Positions 34,601 through 44,950 of a stretch of DNA of 64,000 nt are shown piece by piece. Both the position numbers and the translations under genes were made by a program. Position 1 is the first letter of the stretch. Every line of letters begins with the position of its first letter. Source of the stretch: Aricia agestis (taxonomy: Eukaryota > Arthropoda > Insecta > Lepidoptera > Lycaenidae); contig NC_056413.1 of NCBI RefSeq assembly GCF_905147365.1, positions 4,778,501-4,842,500 of the forward strand, read 5' to 3'. The notes below the pieces were generated by a model. The model saw nothing but the letters and a program-made list of their open reading frames with translations, did no database searches and was not told where the DNA came from.

Positions 34601-37600
34601 CCGAGGAACGCGCATGCCTAATGTGGGGGATACTTCAAATGACGCGGTAGCTTACATTGCGTGGTAATATATTTAAAATTGTCATTTTAATCTAGAATTT
34701 TTGTAGGTATAATATCTAATACGTGATAAATTTAAGACACAAACTAAATATTCAAATGATGACACACACAGCTGGAGTGTGTTGAGTCAGCGTTAAGTTC
34801 TCCGCTGACTCCACACAATGATCCGTACACTTTGATCGCTGATACACTCTTATCAACATTTCTATAACCTCAAAATAGAAAAGAACTAACAAAATCTCCT
34901 TTCCAGGGTGTGATGGTGCGTCTCATGTTGGTGCTGGCACCGGTCATGTGTATCGTATCCGGAGTGGCAGCGTCTAGTCTACTCAGTCTACATGTGAAGG
35001 ATATCGAGCCGAAGGTGGAAAAACATGAGATGAAGAAGAAGAAGCACGAGAACAACTTGGTGTTTAGATCTGAGGTTAGTTAGGTACTCTTGTGATTACT
35101 TTTCTGGACATTTTTTTTCATACCACAATACACTAATTTTCTTGGTATACCTGTTTAGAGAAATAATTTATTTGTATCACATACAAAAATGAAAGTTGTG
35201 TAAATGACAAGAAAAACTGGCAAACTTTTCATTTGTACAGGCTTACTGCCTAAAAATAATTGAAATGAGATATTTGATCATACTAAGTTATGTCTGAATT
35301 TTTTGCCTTTATCAAAATACCTATATATCCAGTAAACAAACCATAAAGTAATTGCACGGTCGAAGTGGGCGTAGCCATAGAGGCAGAAGATGACTTTATA
35401 ACTTGTAACTTATATCCATAAGCCAGGTAGCGGGTTCAAATCCCGCAGACGTTAGATATGTGTTACATCATATAATAAAAATCTTACATAATATATTATG
35501 TACAGTATAAAGTAATTTCCGTTGTCTGGTACCCATAACACAATCCTTCTGGTCCTTCAAGTTCCAGGGGGCCAGACTGACATGGTGTGAAGCGTCCATT
35601 GATATTATATTATTACTAGCTGTCCCAGCAAACGTCGTTTGCTGTATAAAGTATTTCGATTTACGCCCATATTATTTTATTGAAGTGACTAAATAAGTAT
35701 GTCACCATGGCAACGTCCATCGCTATCTCGTCGCACAAAAAATGATCGCCATCACTCATCAGTCTCGAGTTGTAATAATTTACTATTATTTATCCAACAA
35801 ATGCACTTATCAATATAAAAAGTAGATGTTGTCCGATTCTCCACCCTAGCCGATATGCTCGCTAAGATTCACGAAAATCAGTCGAGCCGTTTCAGAGGAG
35901 TTCACCGCGCGTGACACGAGAATTTTATATATTTTTATATATTAGATTATATTATTTCCAGGTGGGCGCGGTATTTGTGATAGTGCTCGGCGGTCTGCTG
36001 GTGTCGTACGTGCTGCACTGCACGTGGGTGACGTCGGAGGCGTACTCGTCGCCGTCGATCGTGCTGTCCGCGCGCGCCCACGACGGCGCCCGCATCATAT
36101 TCGACGACTTCCGCGAAGCGTACACGTGGCTCAAGATGAACACGCCTGAGGTAATGTGACACTAGATAAGTAGATTGATGTCGTGCTTGCAATATTGAAT
36201 CCTACAGCAACATTGCACTAGTAGCTAGTGCTTTTTCCATGGTTAAAATAGAATCTAGCAGGTACCACTATACGAAAACGTAGCCAGTGCTTTTCAAATT
36301 TCAATTTACAAAAGTATTTCTATGTTGATACAATTGATTGATACAATATAATTGTGATACAAGTTTTCATTTTTAAGGGTGCTAAATCGGGATTCAATTT
36401 AGTTATTATTCATATTTAAATCATATCGTCATCCGACGAACGGGCGTCAATCATCACTAATCCACATAATCGTGCTACACTTGCCGTTTAAAGTACCATT
36501 AAAATTTCACCGTTAATGGCTGTTGTTAATAGAACAGCTACATTATATTCCGTTACAACATTAAATGATGCAAGTGCAACACATCAATGCGTTTAATAAA
36601 ATATATATAAGTAAATTGATGGAGCGGTGCTGTAAGACAATGGTGCAATAATATTATGTCTTCATCCTAAAGTTCAAATTATAAATTTCAGGACGCGAAA
36701 GTGATGTCGTGGTGGGACTACGGGTACCAGATAACGGCGATGGCGAACCGGACGGTGATAGTGGACAACAACACGTGGAACAACACGCATATCTCGCGCG
36801 TCGGCCAGGCCATGGCGTCCAGCGAGGAGAAAGCGTATGAGATCATGAGGGAGCTCGACGTGGATTATGTGCTGGTCATATTCGGTGGGCTCGTGGGATA
36901 TTCGTCTGATGGTGAGTCATACTTATAAAAAGCAATAGACGTTAACACACTACACGGCAGGCATGAGGCAGACAACTACGCTTCACGTTATTCTAGAATC
37001 TACTACTAAAGGAAAATGTATGGGTTACTGCTTGTCATTATCATTTATCATACATTATTTTTCTTACAAAAAAAATACATAATTTTTGATTCACACCTAT
37101 AAATTATAGAATATAGAACCCTTGCCATCGTGTAAGCAAGAGAGCAATGTAATATTACCTTATTTCATCATAGAAATAAACAGTGAAATGCGTTTTGTAG
37201 TGAGCAGGATAGCAATGTGTTAATTTGTCACAGAAGTAAACAAGTTCCTATGATGCACATGTACCAAACTGGGGCCGTACCACGAAACCGTTTTGAGACT
37301 CAATCGAACGAACCAGAATGCCGCATCCTACTCTAACAAACGAGAAATGACGTTGTTAGAGCAGGACGCGGGCCGCGGCATTCTCATTCGATTGCTTGAG
37401 TGCCAAAACGGTTTCGTAGTAGGCCTACAGATTACAGAACACCAATATGTCTTGTTACAGATATAAACAAGTTCCTCTGGATGGTCCGTATCGGTGGCAG
37501 CACGGATCGCGGCGCGCACATCCGCGAGGCGGACTACTACACCGCGGGCGGCGAGTTCCGCGTCGACGCCGACGGCTCCCGCACGCTCCTCAACTGCCTC

Positions 37601-40600
37601 ATGTACAAGATGAGCTACTACAAGTTCGGACTGGTTTATACTGAGGGAGGTATGTTGTACAGAATATGTTTTATTCTAAAAAAAAGACAAGAGATACAAC
37701 GGCGGGAATGTGTGGTAGGCCAAAGCTCATTTAAAAAGATGTTTTATTAGTAACATTGGTTAACGAGTAGCAACATGGGCCCTTATTGTAAATGCCCAAT
37801 TACATAAGCAGTAAGCATCGCCTTAACATTGTTTTGTTAGAGCTTTATGTTTTAAAAAGCCTCAAATTGAAATTAGATTTATCTTTGCTAATGAAAGTAG
37901 GGAACTGCTCAGTCAGTATTTACATTCTCGTCTAGGCGATTCACATTTTTTCAAACTCAAACTCAAACTCAAAATTTTTTATTCAGAATAAATTTTTTCA
38001 AATATTCTCTGAACGTCGGGGCTACACAGATGCCTACCACCGGTTCGGGAACTAACCCGGCGAGAAGAACCGGCGTAAGAAACTCGCACGGGGCCATCTT
38101 TTTCTAAAAAGATGGAAAATTACAAAAAATATATTATAAAATAACAGTGTCATTATGACTAAATAAAATACAACGAATGTACAATTATTATACATATTAT
38201 AATGAAACAGCTCTGCAGGGGGCGACCTTATTCCCATGGTGTACTATCATTCATGAAATCAGTAACTTTATAGTACGCTTTGGTACACAAACGTTCTTTA
38301 ACAACTTTTTTAAATCTATTAATTGAGAGATTTTGAACGCTTTCTGGGATCTTATTATAAAGGCGTATACATTGACCTTTAAAAGAATTTTTGACTTTAG
38401 TAAGTCTAGTCACCGGAATTTCAAGCTTATGTTTATTACGAGTATTTCTCCCATGGGTATCACATTTTTTCGTGAATTGATATATATTCTTTTTAACATA
38501 TAATACATTTGATAGGACATATTGAGAAGCAACAGTTAAGATTCCAGTTTCCTTAAATTTTTCTCTAAGTGAAGTATTACGGGCCAACTTGTAGATTGCC
38601 CGCACAGCTCGCTTCTGCAGCACAAAAATTGTATTTATATCTGCAGCATTGCCCCACAGCAAAATGCCGTAGGACATAATACTATGAAAGTAACTAAAAT
38701 ACACTAGACGTGCTGTTGTTTCATCTGAAAATTGTCTAATCTTACTTACTGCATATGCTGCTGAACTGAGTCTGTCGGCCAACCCAGCAATATGAGGGCC
38801 CCACTGAAGCTTGGAGTCTAGTGTAATACCTAAAAATACAGCTGTATCCACTAGCTCCATAACATCACCATTTAAAAGCACATTGGTTTCCGTTTGCCTT
38901 ACATTGGGCAATTTGAATTTAATACATTTTGTTTTTTTACTATTAAGTAAAAGATTATTAACACTAAACCAATGTACAATCTTTGAGAGAGCATTATTTA
39001 CTTCGTCATAACACGCATTAAGCCGTTTGATATTGAATGTAAGAGATGTATCATCAGCAAATAATACTATCCCATGTTTATCTTTAATTAAGAATGGCAG
39101 GTCATTTATATAAATAAGAAACAGGAAGGGTCCTAATATAGACCCCTGTGGGACCCCCATTTCAATTTTTGCACCAGCAGATTTTTTACCATTTATCTCA
39201 ACCCTCTGAGTTCTATTTGACAAGTACGATTTTAGGAGGGCGAGTGCTGTGCCTTTTATGCCATAGTGACAGAGTTTCCTGACCAATGTTTTGTGTTGCA
39301 CGCAATCAAAGGCCTTTGAGAGATCGCAAAAAACTCCTAGAGCATCCTGCGACGTCTCCCAGGCATTAAAAATACTACTGATCAATTCAACGCCTGCGTC
39401 TGTAGTAGACCGTCCCTTTGTAAATCCAAATTGTTTATTATGTAAAATATTATTTATATTAAAGTGCGTTAGTAATTGATTCAGTATTATCTTTTCATAA
39501 ATTTTACTCAATGTCGGTAAAATAGATATAGGTCGGAAATTAGACGGGTCCAACTTACTACCAGATTTAAAAAGAGGTAAAACTTTACTGTGTTTCATTA
39601 GATCAGGAAATACGCCACTTTTTATACAATCATTAAATATAGTCGCTAAGTAGGGCGCGATAACATCGATTATAGATTTAATAACTTTCATTGATAGGCC
39701 CCACAAATCAGTAGTGTTCTTAATATTTAGTAAATTGAAAGTTTTTAAAATGTCTTCAGGACCTACTTCTTTAAATCTAAAGTCGATATCACATTCATTT
39801 ACATTTTCTTTAAGTAACAATATAGCATCATCAGGAGAGTCCTTTAGGTTACTTGTAATTGAAACTGGAATGTCAGCGAAAAATTTCTCAAAAGCAGTCG
39901 CAACATCATTGTCGGAAGTTATATTTTTGTTATCTATATTTAATTTAAAATCTGAGTTGTGACTGGCGACTCTTCCAGTTTCACTTGCTATTATTTGCCA
40001 CGTTGTCTTTACTTTATTTTTTGAATTCTTAATTTTATTTCTAATGTGAATAGATTTGGCAGCCCTGCAGACTTGTTTAAATATTTTTGAATATAATCTT
40101 ACATAGTTTATAAAGTGTTCACTTTGATTTATAGTTCTTTCATTATAAAGGTCATACAGTTTTAATCTGCTTTTCATAATACCTGGTGTAGCCCATTCAC
40201 TAAATTTACTCTTATTGTTTTTTCCAACTGTCTTAGAGGTGAAGGTAGTATCAAAATTATCAAAATATCATTACTTCAATATAATCAATACTAAGCCTGA
40301 GCGAAGGTGGTTTAGGTGTGAAACTCAAACTTAAATATTTTTATTCAGATTGAATTTTATACAAAATATTTTCTGATTTTTTTTTTATGAAATAAGGGGG
40401 CAAACGAGCAAACGGGTCACCTGATGGAAAGCAACTTCCGTCGCCCATGGACACTCGCAGCATCAGAAGAGCTGCAGGTGCGTTGCCGGCCTTTTAAGAG
40501 GGAATAAAATAGGGGAGGGTAGGGATGGGAAGGGAAGTGAATAGGGGAGGGTAGGGAAGGGAATAGAGGGAATAGGGTAGGGGATTGGGCCTCCGGTAAA

Positions 40601-41020
40601 CTCACTCACTCGGCGAAACACAGCGCAAGCGCTGTTTCACGCCGGTTTTCTTTTTTTTACCTAGACATAGACACTACCACCGGTTCGGAGAATAGCTCGA
40701 CGAGAAAAAACTTTACAAAAGAGTGAGCGTCTGTTTCACCGCTTCCCGATGAGTACCAGATAGGCTATCCACAACTTATCCGATAGATACATACTCCATC
40801 TGTCAGATAAGTTGTAGATGTCCGGCACTTATCAGGAAGTGGTGAAGGCCCACAATCATTTGTTTCGTTCCCAGGGCGTCCCCCCGGCTACGACCGCGTC
40901 CGCGGCGCCGAGATCGGCAACAAGGACTTCAACCTAGACGTGCTCGAGGAGGCGTACACCACCGAGCACTGGCTGGTGCGAGTGTACAAGGTGAAGCCGC
41001 TCCACAACCGCGGCGCGTGA
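28676..41020 (+). CDS. Stt3A: STT3A, catalytic subunit of oligosaccharyltransferase, 13 exons
   Basis: Exons: 28676-28778, 29080-29247, 29454-29614, 30503-30700, 31187-31378, 31763-31916, 32414-32491, 33402-33562, 34907-35074, 35962-36150, 36692-36911, 37461-37649, 40875-41020. All phases join, giving 708 residues, close to animal STT3A (about 705) and shorter than STT3B. The enzyme transfers the lipid-linked glycan to Asn-X-Ser/Thr in the ER lumen. Visible motifs in order: HEFDPYFNYR (metal-binding D of the first luminal loop), GSYDNEGIAIF, SVSEH, then the luminal-domain WWDYGYQ sequon-binding motif and DINKFLWMVRI (DK/MI motif). NNTWNNTH is the family's own conserved glycosylation site. The N-terminal part has many membrane segments, and a lysine-rich segment EKHEMKKKKHE precedes the last helix. 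Introns carry SINEs, MITEs and, antisense in intron 12, a LINE. The stop is TGA at 41018-41020. In-frame coding-like sequence follows it and is listed separately. Confidence 0.96.
30248..30425 (-). mobile_element. LINE B 3' tail fragment in an STT3A intron
   Basis: On the minus strand it reads GGCCGGCCACACTCCTGC, GATGCTGCGAGTGTCCATGG, AAACGGTCACC-type bases reversed from GGTCACCTGATGG, and ends in a run of A. A low-complexity CCCTTCCCT stretch precedes it. It is a 5'-truncated retroposon antisense to STT3A. Confidence 0.7.
32690..33065. repeat. TTCGGC-rich MITE-like composite in STT3A intron 7
   Basis: It is rich in GCCGAA/TTCGGC blocks (GAAGTTCGGC, GCCGAACTTCGG). It ends GGCATGGTGTGTTTAGACAC, like the MITEs at 24615-24892 and 41170-41350. 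The left part resembles the block at 61795-62095. The limits are approximate and more than one insertion may be present. Confidence 0.6.
33578..33767 (+). mobile_element. SINE-like element, near full length
   Basis: It starts ATACTAGATGACGCCCGTTG just after exon 8 of STT3A. It then has GCTTATGTCCTTTCCCGGAA, AAATCGGTTCAGCGGTTTAA and the end TTCGCATTTATAATACTAGT. About 190 bases, non-coding, same family as 7650-7846. It begins only about 15 bases after the donor of exon 8. Confidence 0.75.
33957..34628. repeat. Long foldback element in STT3A intron 8
   Basis: The left arm (CACACAGGCGTGCGCATTCC, TCGGGCGTATGAGCGA) and the right arm (TCGCTCACACGCCCGAGGAA, CGCGCATGCCTAATGTG) are imperfect inverse copies of about 40 bases. 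The 590-base core is non-coding. It looks like a non-autonomous DNA element. Confidence 0.7.
35618..35945 (+). mobile_element. SINE-like element just before STT3A exon 10
   Basis: ACTAGCTGTCCCAGCAAACG, then TTACGCCCATATTATTTTAT, TGAAGTGACTAAATAAGTAT, and the end AGTCGAGCCGTTTCAGAGGA with a TTTTATATA tail. It ends only about 17 bases before the exon 10 acceptor at 35961. An inverted relative lies at 63795-63925. Confidence 0.65.
37272..37427. repeat. MITE with ends GGCCGTACCACGAAACCG
   Basis: The left end GGGCCGTACCACGAAACCGT and the right end ACGGTTTCGTAGTAGGCCT are near-perfect inverted repeats. The inner TTTTGAGACTCAATCGA pairs with TCGATTGCTTGAGTGCCAAAA, with mismatches. It lies about 30 bases upstream of STT3A exon 12. 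Confidence 0.75.
37957..40262 (-). mobile_element. LINE A: 5'-truncated non-LTR retrotransposon (jockey/CR1 type)
   Basis: The element sits antisense in STT3A intron 12. Its 3' end on the minus strand is a (TTTGAG)n-like repeat near 37957-37980, preceded by a GC-rich tail (CTTACGCCGGTTCTTCTCGC). The 5' end is cut near 40262, because the open frame continues upstream of the first ATG at 40177 (SEWATPGIMK) without an endonuclease domain. The tail fragment recurs at 40316-40730 (split) and 61430-61570. The intact coding frame suggests a fairly recent insertion. Confidence 0.85.
38228..40177 (-). CDS. Reverse transcriptase ORF of LINE A (649 aa)
   Basis: The ORF is unbroken. Non-LTR reverse transcriptase blocks appear in order: ILPTLSKIYEKI, FGFTKGRSTTDA, LSKAFDCVQHKTL, GVPQGSILGPFLFLIYINDL, and the catalytic FADDTSLTF (the two D plus the earlier D of LSKAFD). 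Then come FLGITLDSKLQW, the SYGILLWG block and a basic C-terminal part. It would copy the element's RNA at a nicked target. The endonuclease and any ORF1 are missing, so this copy should not move by itself. The reading frame also continues upstream of the ATG, which fits 5' truncation and means the ATG is not necessarily the native start. Confidence 0.92.
   Translation of the reverse strand: MKSRLKLYDLYNERTINQSEHFINYVRLYSKIFKQVCRAAKSIHIRNKIKNSKNKVKTTWQIIASETGRVASHNSDFKLNIDNKNITSDNDVATAFEKFFADIPVSITSNLKDSPDDAILLLKENVNECDIDFRFKEVGPEDILKTFNLLNIKNTTDLWGLSMKVIKSIIDVIAPYLATIFNDCIKSGVFPDLMKHSKVLPLFKSGSKLDPSNFRPISILPTLSKIYEKIILNQLLTHFNINNILHNKQFGFTKGRSTTDAGVELISSIFNAWETSQDALGVFCDLSKAFDCVQHKTLVRKLCHYGIKGTALALLKSYLSNRTQRVEINGKKSAGAKIEMGVPQGSILGPFLFLIYINDLPFLIKDKHGIVLFADDTSLTFNIKRLNACYDEVNNALSKIVHWFSVNNLLLNSKKTKCIKFKLPNVRQTETNVLLNGDVMELVDTAVFLGITLDSKLQWGPHIAGLADRLSSAAYAVSKIRQFSDETTARLVYFSYFHSIMSYGILLWGNAADINTIFVLQKRAVRAIYKLARNTSLREKFKETGILTVASQYVLSNVLYVKKNIYQFTKKCDTHGRNTRNKHKLEIPVTRLTKVKNSFKGQCIRLYNKIPESVQNLSINRFKKVVKERLCTKAYYKVTDFMNDSTPWE
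40316..40730 (-). mobile_element. LINE A tail split by a LINE B tail
   Basis: The outer parts, 40316-40378 (AACTCAAACTTAAATATTTT) and about 40655-40710 (ACCACCGGTTCGGAGAATAG), match the LINE A 3' tail. Between them, 40379-40650 is a minus-strand LINE B tail (GGGTCACCTGATGGAAAGCA, CCATGGACACTCGCAGCATC) with an AGGGAAGGG-type low-complexity run. So LINE B inserted into a LINE A tail. Confidence 0.75.
40729..40850. repeat. MITE with ends CTGTTTCACC(G/A)CTTCC
   Basis: The left end GTCTGTTTCACCGCTTCCCG and the right end AGGAAGTGGTGAAGGCC are inverse. Inner CTATCCACAACTTATC pairs with GATAAGTTGTAGATG. A better-preserved copy is at 52260-52420. It ends about 25 bases before the last STT3A exon. Confidence 0.75.
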
Positions 41021-41134
41021 GTGCGAGCGCCGCCCCGCGACACGCTGCAAGACATCATACAGAGCATCGTGCGCAACGCGGACCAGTTCATACGATATTA
41101 CAAAGAACATTTCCCGGGACAGCTGCCGATATAA
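41021..41134 (+). other. Coding-like in-frame extension after the STT3A stop
   Basis: After TGA at 41018-41020 the same frame stays open for 37 codons (37 residues) to TAA at 41132-41134. It includes RDTLQDIIQSIVRNAD and FIRYYKEHFPGQLPI. Third positions are GC-rich like the preceding exon and unlike the AT-rich DNA that follows. Readthrough of TGA, a polymorphic or erroneous stop, or a recently lost C-terminus could each explain it. Two acceptors inside the extension were tried with the GCGC|GTGAGT donor: one gives the wrong frame, the other an intron too short to be likely. Confidence 0.6.
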
Positions 41135-41169
41135 GAGGATGAAGCCGGTCACTCAAATTTTACAACATA

Positions 41170-41350
41170 AGTGTCTAAACACACCATGCCGAAGTTACGC
41201 GGCCGAAGTTCGGCATGATTACGTCAGCAATGCGCTACGCGTATAATATAACGCGACGTAATTTCGGCATGGTGTGTCATCTAAAATACATTGCAGGCGT
41301 AATCATGCCGAACTTCGGCCGCGTATTTTCGGCCTAGTGTTTAGACACTA
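41170..41350. repeat. GCCGAACTTCGGC-type MITE
   Basis: The ends are AGTGTCTAAACACACCATGC and GGCCTAGTGTTTAGACACTA, nearly inverse. GAAGTTCGGCATGATTACG appears inside with its inverse, CGTAATCATGCCGAACTTC. Same family as 24615-24892. It lies about 35 bases after the end of the STT3A extension. Confidence 0.8.
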
Positions 41351-41513
41351 ACGGCCGTTCCCAATATTTGATCTATCTCTGGTTTTGCCCTACTAGAGAT
41401 AGGAATAACTCACATTAGACATAAGAGACATATATTTTATGTCAATTGTGAGCTATTCCTATCTCTAGTATGGCAAAACCAGAGATAGATCAAATATTTG
41501 GAATGGCCGTTAG
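41349..41513. repeat. Foldback MITE with arms of about 60 bp
   Basis: TAACGGCCGTTCCCAATATT, TGATCTATCTCTGGTTTTGC and CTAGAGATAGGAATA on the left face their reverse complements on the right, which ends GAATGGCCGTTAG. It is directly attached to the MITE at 41170-41350. Confidence 0.85.
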
Positions 41514-42074
41514 AGTATTTTTCCCATATAATTTGAACCTAGTAACATACTTTATCAAGATCATTTTGTAGCTATGAAGAGTCCATATTTTTTTTTTATT
41601 TTAAATCATTTTTCCGGGTCTAAAGCCTACTTCATCTATTCGTGTCTGCGATTGGGCGATGGAACCCAGCCCATTACTAGTAAAACAATGCTTATGCTAT
41701 AATGATATGTCTTTGTATTTCGAGTCACTTTTCTAATGTATTTTATTGTAATTACATGAGGATGACACCTTTTATTGCGTATCCGTTGTATAAATGTTTT
41801 TAGTAGTAAAGTATACTTCGCGTGCGAGATTGCAACTCATTTTTATATGGCATGTATTTAAATCAATATCTGTATATTCCCTTTTCTCGATCAAAATATT
41901 TGAAAGTTTCACCAAAAATACTAACTTGCACACTAATTATGCACCCTAAATAATGCGAATTCAGCATACTATTTAAAGTTATTTGCGAAACTGTTTTACT
42001 GAACGAATAACTATTATTTAAATAGTATATCTAACAATTCCTTAGTTCAACAAACATACTACAACTTTTTAAAG

Positions 42075-42407
42075 GATTATTATTTTTAACAAAAAATTTA
42101 AACCGACTTCCAAGGTAAAAACAATAATAATATGAACTAAAAAGTGTTAAATAACTCTTACTCGTACGTTATGTACCAGCTAATTTCTAATGAGTTCAGT
42201 CAATGTCAGAATATCTGAAGCTTTTGGGACCAGTACCGACTTCAAAGTAATGAAGACTGTAGTATGTACAGAAATAGTTGAGATTTAGACGAATTCTGAA
42301 AAAGGCACTATTATAGAGTAAGAGTTATTTAACACTTTTTAGTTCATATTATTATTGTTTTTACCTTGGAAGTCGGTTTTAATTTTTTGTTAAAAATAAT
42401 TATTTCA
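42075..42407. repeat. Foldback element with ACCGACTTCCAAGG arms
   Basis: Arms of about 85 bases (AAACCGACTTCCAAGGTAAA, ACAATAATAATATGAACTAA, AAGTGTTAAATAACTCTTAC) are almost perfect inverse copies. The arms are far better matched than expected for an old element. A relative with only one arm recognised is at 62715-62960. Confidence 0.85.
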
Positions 42408-43476
42408 CTCTTTTTAGTTATCTACAATACTGTAAGCGAAATTGTGGTAAATGCTTGCAGTTATCTAAGCGATGCTGCAATTTAAAAACTTTTAGCTTTA
42501 AAGGTTCAGGGGTTCTGTTCAATGCCTTTGGACCAAGAGACACCTTCGTATGATCTTTCTCTTATTCGTAACATACATGTTCAGTTAATCAATTGTTTTT
42601 TTTTATCAGCATTAGTTTCTCTGGTATGCTTTCAGTTAATTAGCGGAGTTAAGGTATTGTGCTGAAAAATTATTCTGGTGTGCATTTAATAATATCCCTT
42701 TTTATATTATAGATAAAATATATAATAAAGAAGCAAGTCAAACGCGTCCTCGAAGCTCGCGCGTGTATTAACTAAAAAAATATTATTTTCCTGCAATAAC
42801 ACACTTCTGATTTATAAACTAGACGGCTTTAAGCCCAGTTAACTCGTCAACTACGCAGTTACTGGGCTTATAAAGTTTTTGTCACAAAGAGTTGAGATTT
42901 TCTAACAAACAGGTTCTTTTTACTGCTAAATGTTATTACGGTATTTCGATTCATATTGATCTGAATGTCTTCTTCTTTTTTATAACCACCCGTGTTGTGC
43001 TTTTTTAACATTTAAATCAAAATGAATTGAAATAGTTTATGCGGTCAGTTGCGTGTTTTTATGATCAACACGTCAACTGCTACCTTTCTAAACTAATTAA
43101 TCTTTTAACATAATATTAAAATGCTTCTTAATATACATTTTGTCACAAATATTTGTGATTTGTATGCTGTGCATTTTTATGTGAACTTATTCTTATAGCG
43201 GCATATTTTCATAACTTAAATTGAATACCTAATTCCTAAACCTTTACTTTTATTTTATAATAAATGTAATTATTTTAATACTTTCCTATTTGTGTTCATT
43301 TCAAATGGTGCGTCAAATTATTATTATTGTTATATTAAATATATTCATTAAATACCTTTTTAATTTTTTACTTATTTTCAGAAACCTTAGGTCACAGACA
43401 AGTAGATTAAACTTAGTAATAAGCTCTCTTGTAAAAATATACTGATTAAAATCGATAGCCATTTAATGTTCCATTA

Positions 43477-44059
43477 TACAATGTGTCCTGACTCCGGTGT
43501 CCGATCCTTTAATGTCATGATCTACGGCATATTTTATCGACAAATTGGCTCTCAAATTTCTTCTCTCTCTCGGTTGTGAAATGGCAGCCATTTTAGTTTT
43601 TCTCGGGCTTTCACACTAATCTGATCAGCACTTCTCATGTAAATCTCCTATGATAATAAAAAAGGTCTCATTTGAAAGCTAAACTTGTGGACTACGCTTA
43701 CACAGACAATATGTTATAAATTTCGTGGAATTAAATATAGTAAAAACCCAAGTTTAAGAAAAAAAATCGTGTATTTTTTAATTAATGGCTTTTTGTAAAA
43801 AATCTAGCGCATTAAACTGGTTCTTATTTATTTAAAAAAAATAAAGATGTTTTCGTCTTAAATAAATTTCCTTTACTTCTAAGTCAGATAGCTTAGAAGT
43901 TATAACGATTTTCGTATGAAATATTGGTCAGATTAGTATGAGAGAAAGTTTTTTTTTTCAAAAGTTGAAGAAAAAAAATTTTTGAAAGCCAATTTGTCAA
44001 TAAAATACGCCATACATCATGGCATTCGGCATCGGACACCGGTGTCGGGACACATTGTA
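43477..44059. repeat. 583-bp element with terminal inverted repeats of about 78 bp
   Basis: The left end is TACAATGTGTCCTGACTCCG with GTGTCCGATCC and GACAAATTGGCTCTCAAA. The right end is the inverse, with TTTGAAAGCCAATTTGTC, GGACACCGGTGTCGGGACAC and ATTGTA. It is flanked by TA-rich DNA. The core has no coding capacity, consistent with a non-autonomous DNA transposon. Confidence 0.85.
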
Positions 44060-44646
44060 TAGAAATAACTAATTATTCACATTTACTATTAAATAAAAAC
44101 TTGTGCTTATAGTTAATTTAAATTGGGCTAGTACTAGTATTTGCTATCAATGTTGAAAACAAATCATAACTTGTAAGTTCTAGAAATAATATTAAAACGT
44201 ATTTATGGTCAAGCCATAATAAAATAAATGTAATGTTAGCATGTAAAAGTTTCTAAATGTTGACTGTATAGTATTCACGAATTTGTACAGAATTATTCAA
44301 TTTTTTTTACTTATTTGCATAATGTAAATAACTGGTGCTGTATCTATTATCTAGAATGACATACATTTGTACTTGTATCTACGAAATGCTCCATTTCTAT
44401 AAACTTAAGATCTACTCAGATGATCAGTAGAAAAAATATTTGATTTCTATCTAAAATTAATTATTTTATGGATTACCAATTATTATCTACTTGGATTAAA
44501 AGTCATGCTTGGGCTAAAAAGTTTTGTTTTTCTAATTTTCTACTTTTTAGGTTCACAGGTGCTGTCACAAGTAAAAATCAAATTGAACCAATTTCTATTA
44601 TATTTATTTTCATTTCAAAATTAGAGAGTGCACAACAAATATACAT

Positions 44647-44950
44647 TAAGGCGATTTGCAGACGAAGGGGCGGGGCAGGCCGGTCAGTTTCGCAGCAAAC
44701 GATAGCACAAAGGGATCCTATATTACCAACGCACACGGTGGGCAAAAAGACCGCGCCGCGGGTGTCCGGCGGGCACTGGCGGCGGATGTCCGCGGCTGCC
44801 CGCCGTGTAGTGGATCACACAAAACAGTTTACATGCAGTAACGCAGACGGCGTGTGCTTTGTGTACGCGGCGCGGGAAGCCGCAGATATCGACGGGCGTA
44901 CGCACAGAGGTTGACCAGCCCGCCCCGCCCCGTCGTCTGCGAAGCGCCTA
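44647..44950. repeat. GC-rich foldback element
   Basis: Left TTAAGGCGATTTGCAGACGA, AGGGGCGGGGCAGGCCGGTCA. Right TGACCAGCCCGCCCCGCCCC, GTCGTCTGCGAAGCGCCTAA. The arms are about 40 bases. The island is much richer in GC than its surroundings and produces spurious open frames on both strands. Confidence 0.8.

Noticed and set aside
35424..35455. tRNA-like T-arm (GCGGGTTCAAATCCCGC)
   Set aside because: The T-arm is perfect, but no matching acceptor stem, D-arm or anticodon arm could be built around it. It is probably a SINE or tRNA fragment in an STT3A intron.
44468..44914. 148-residue open frame on the plus strand
   Set aside because: Most of it runs through the GC-rich foldback at 44647-44950; both strands and several frames are open there, as expected from composition rather than coding.
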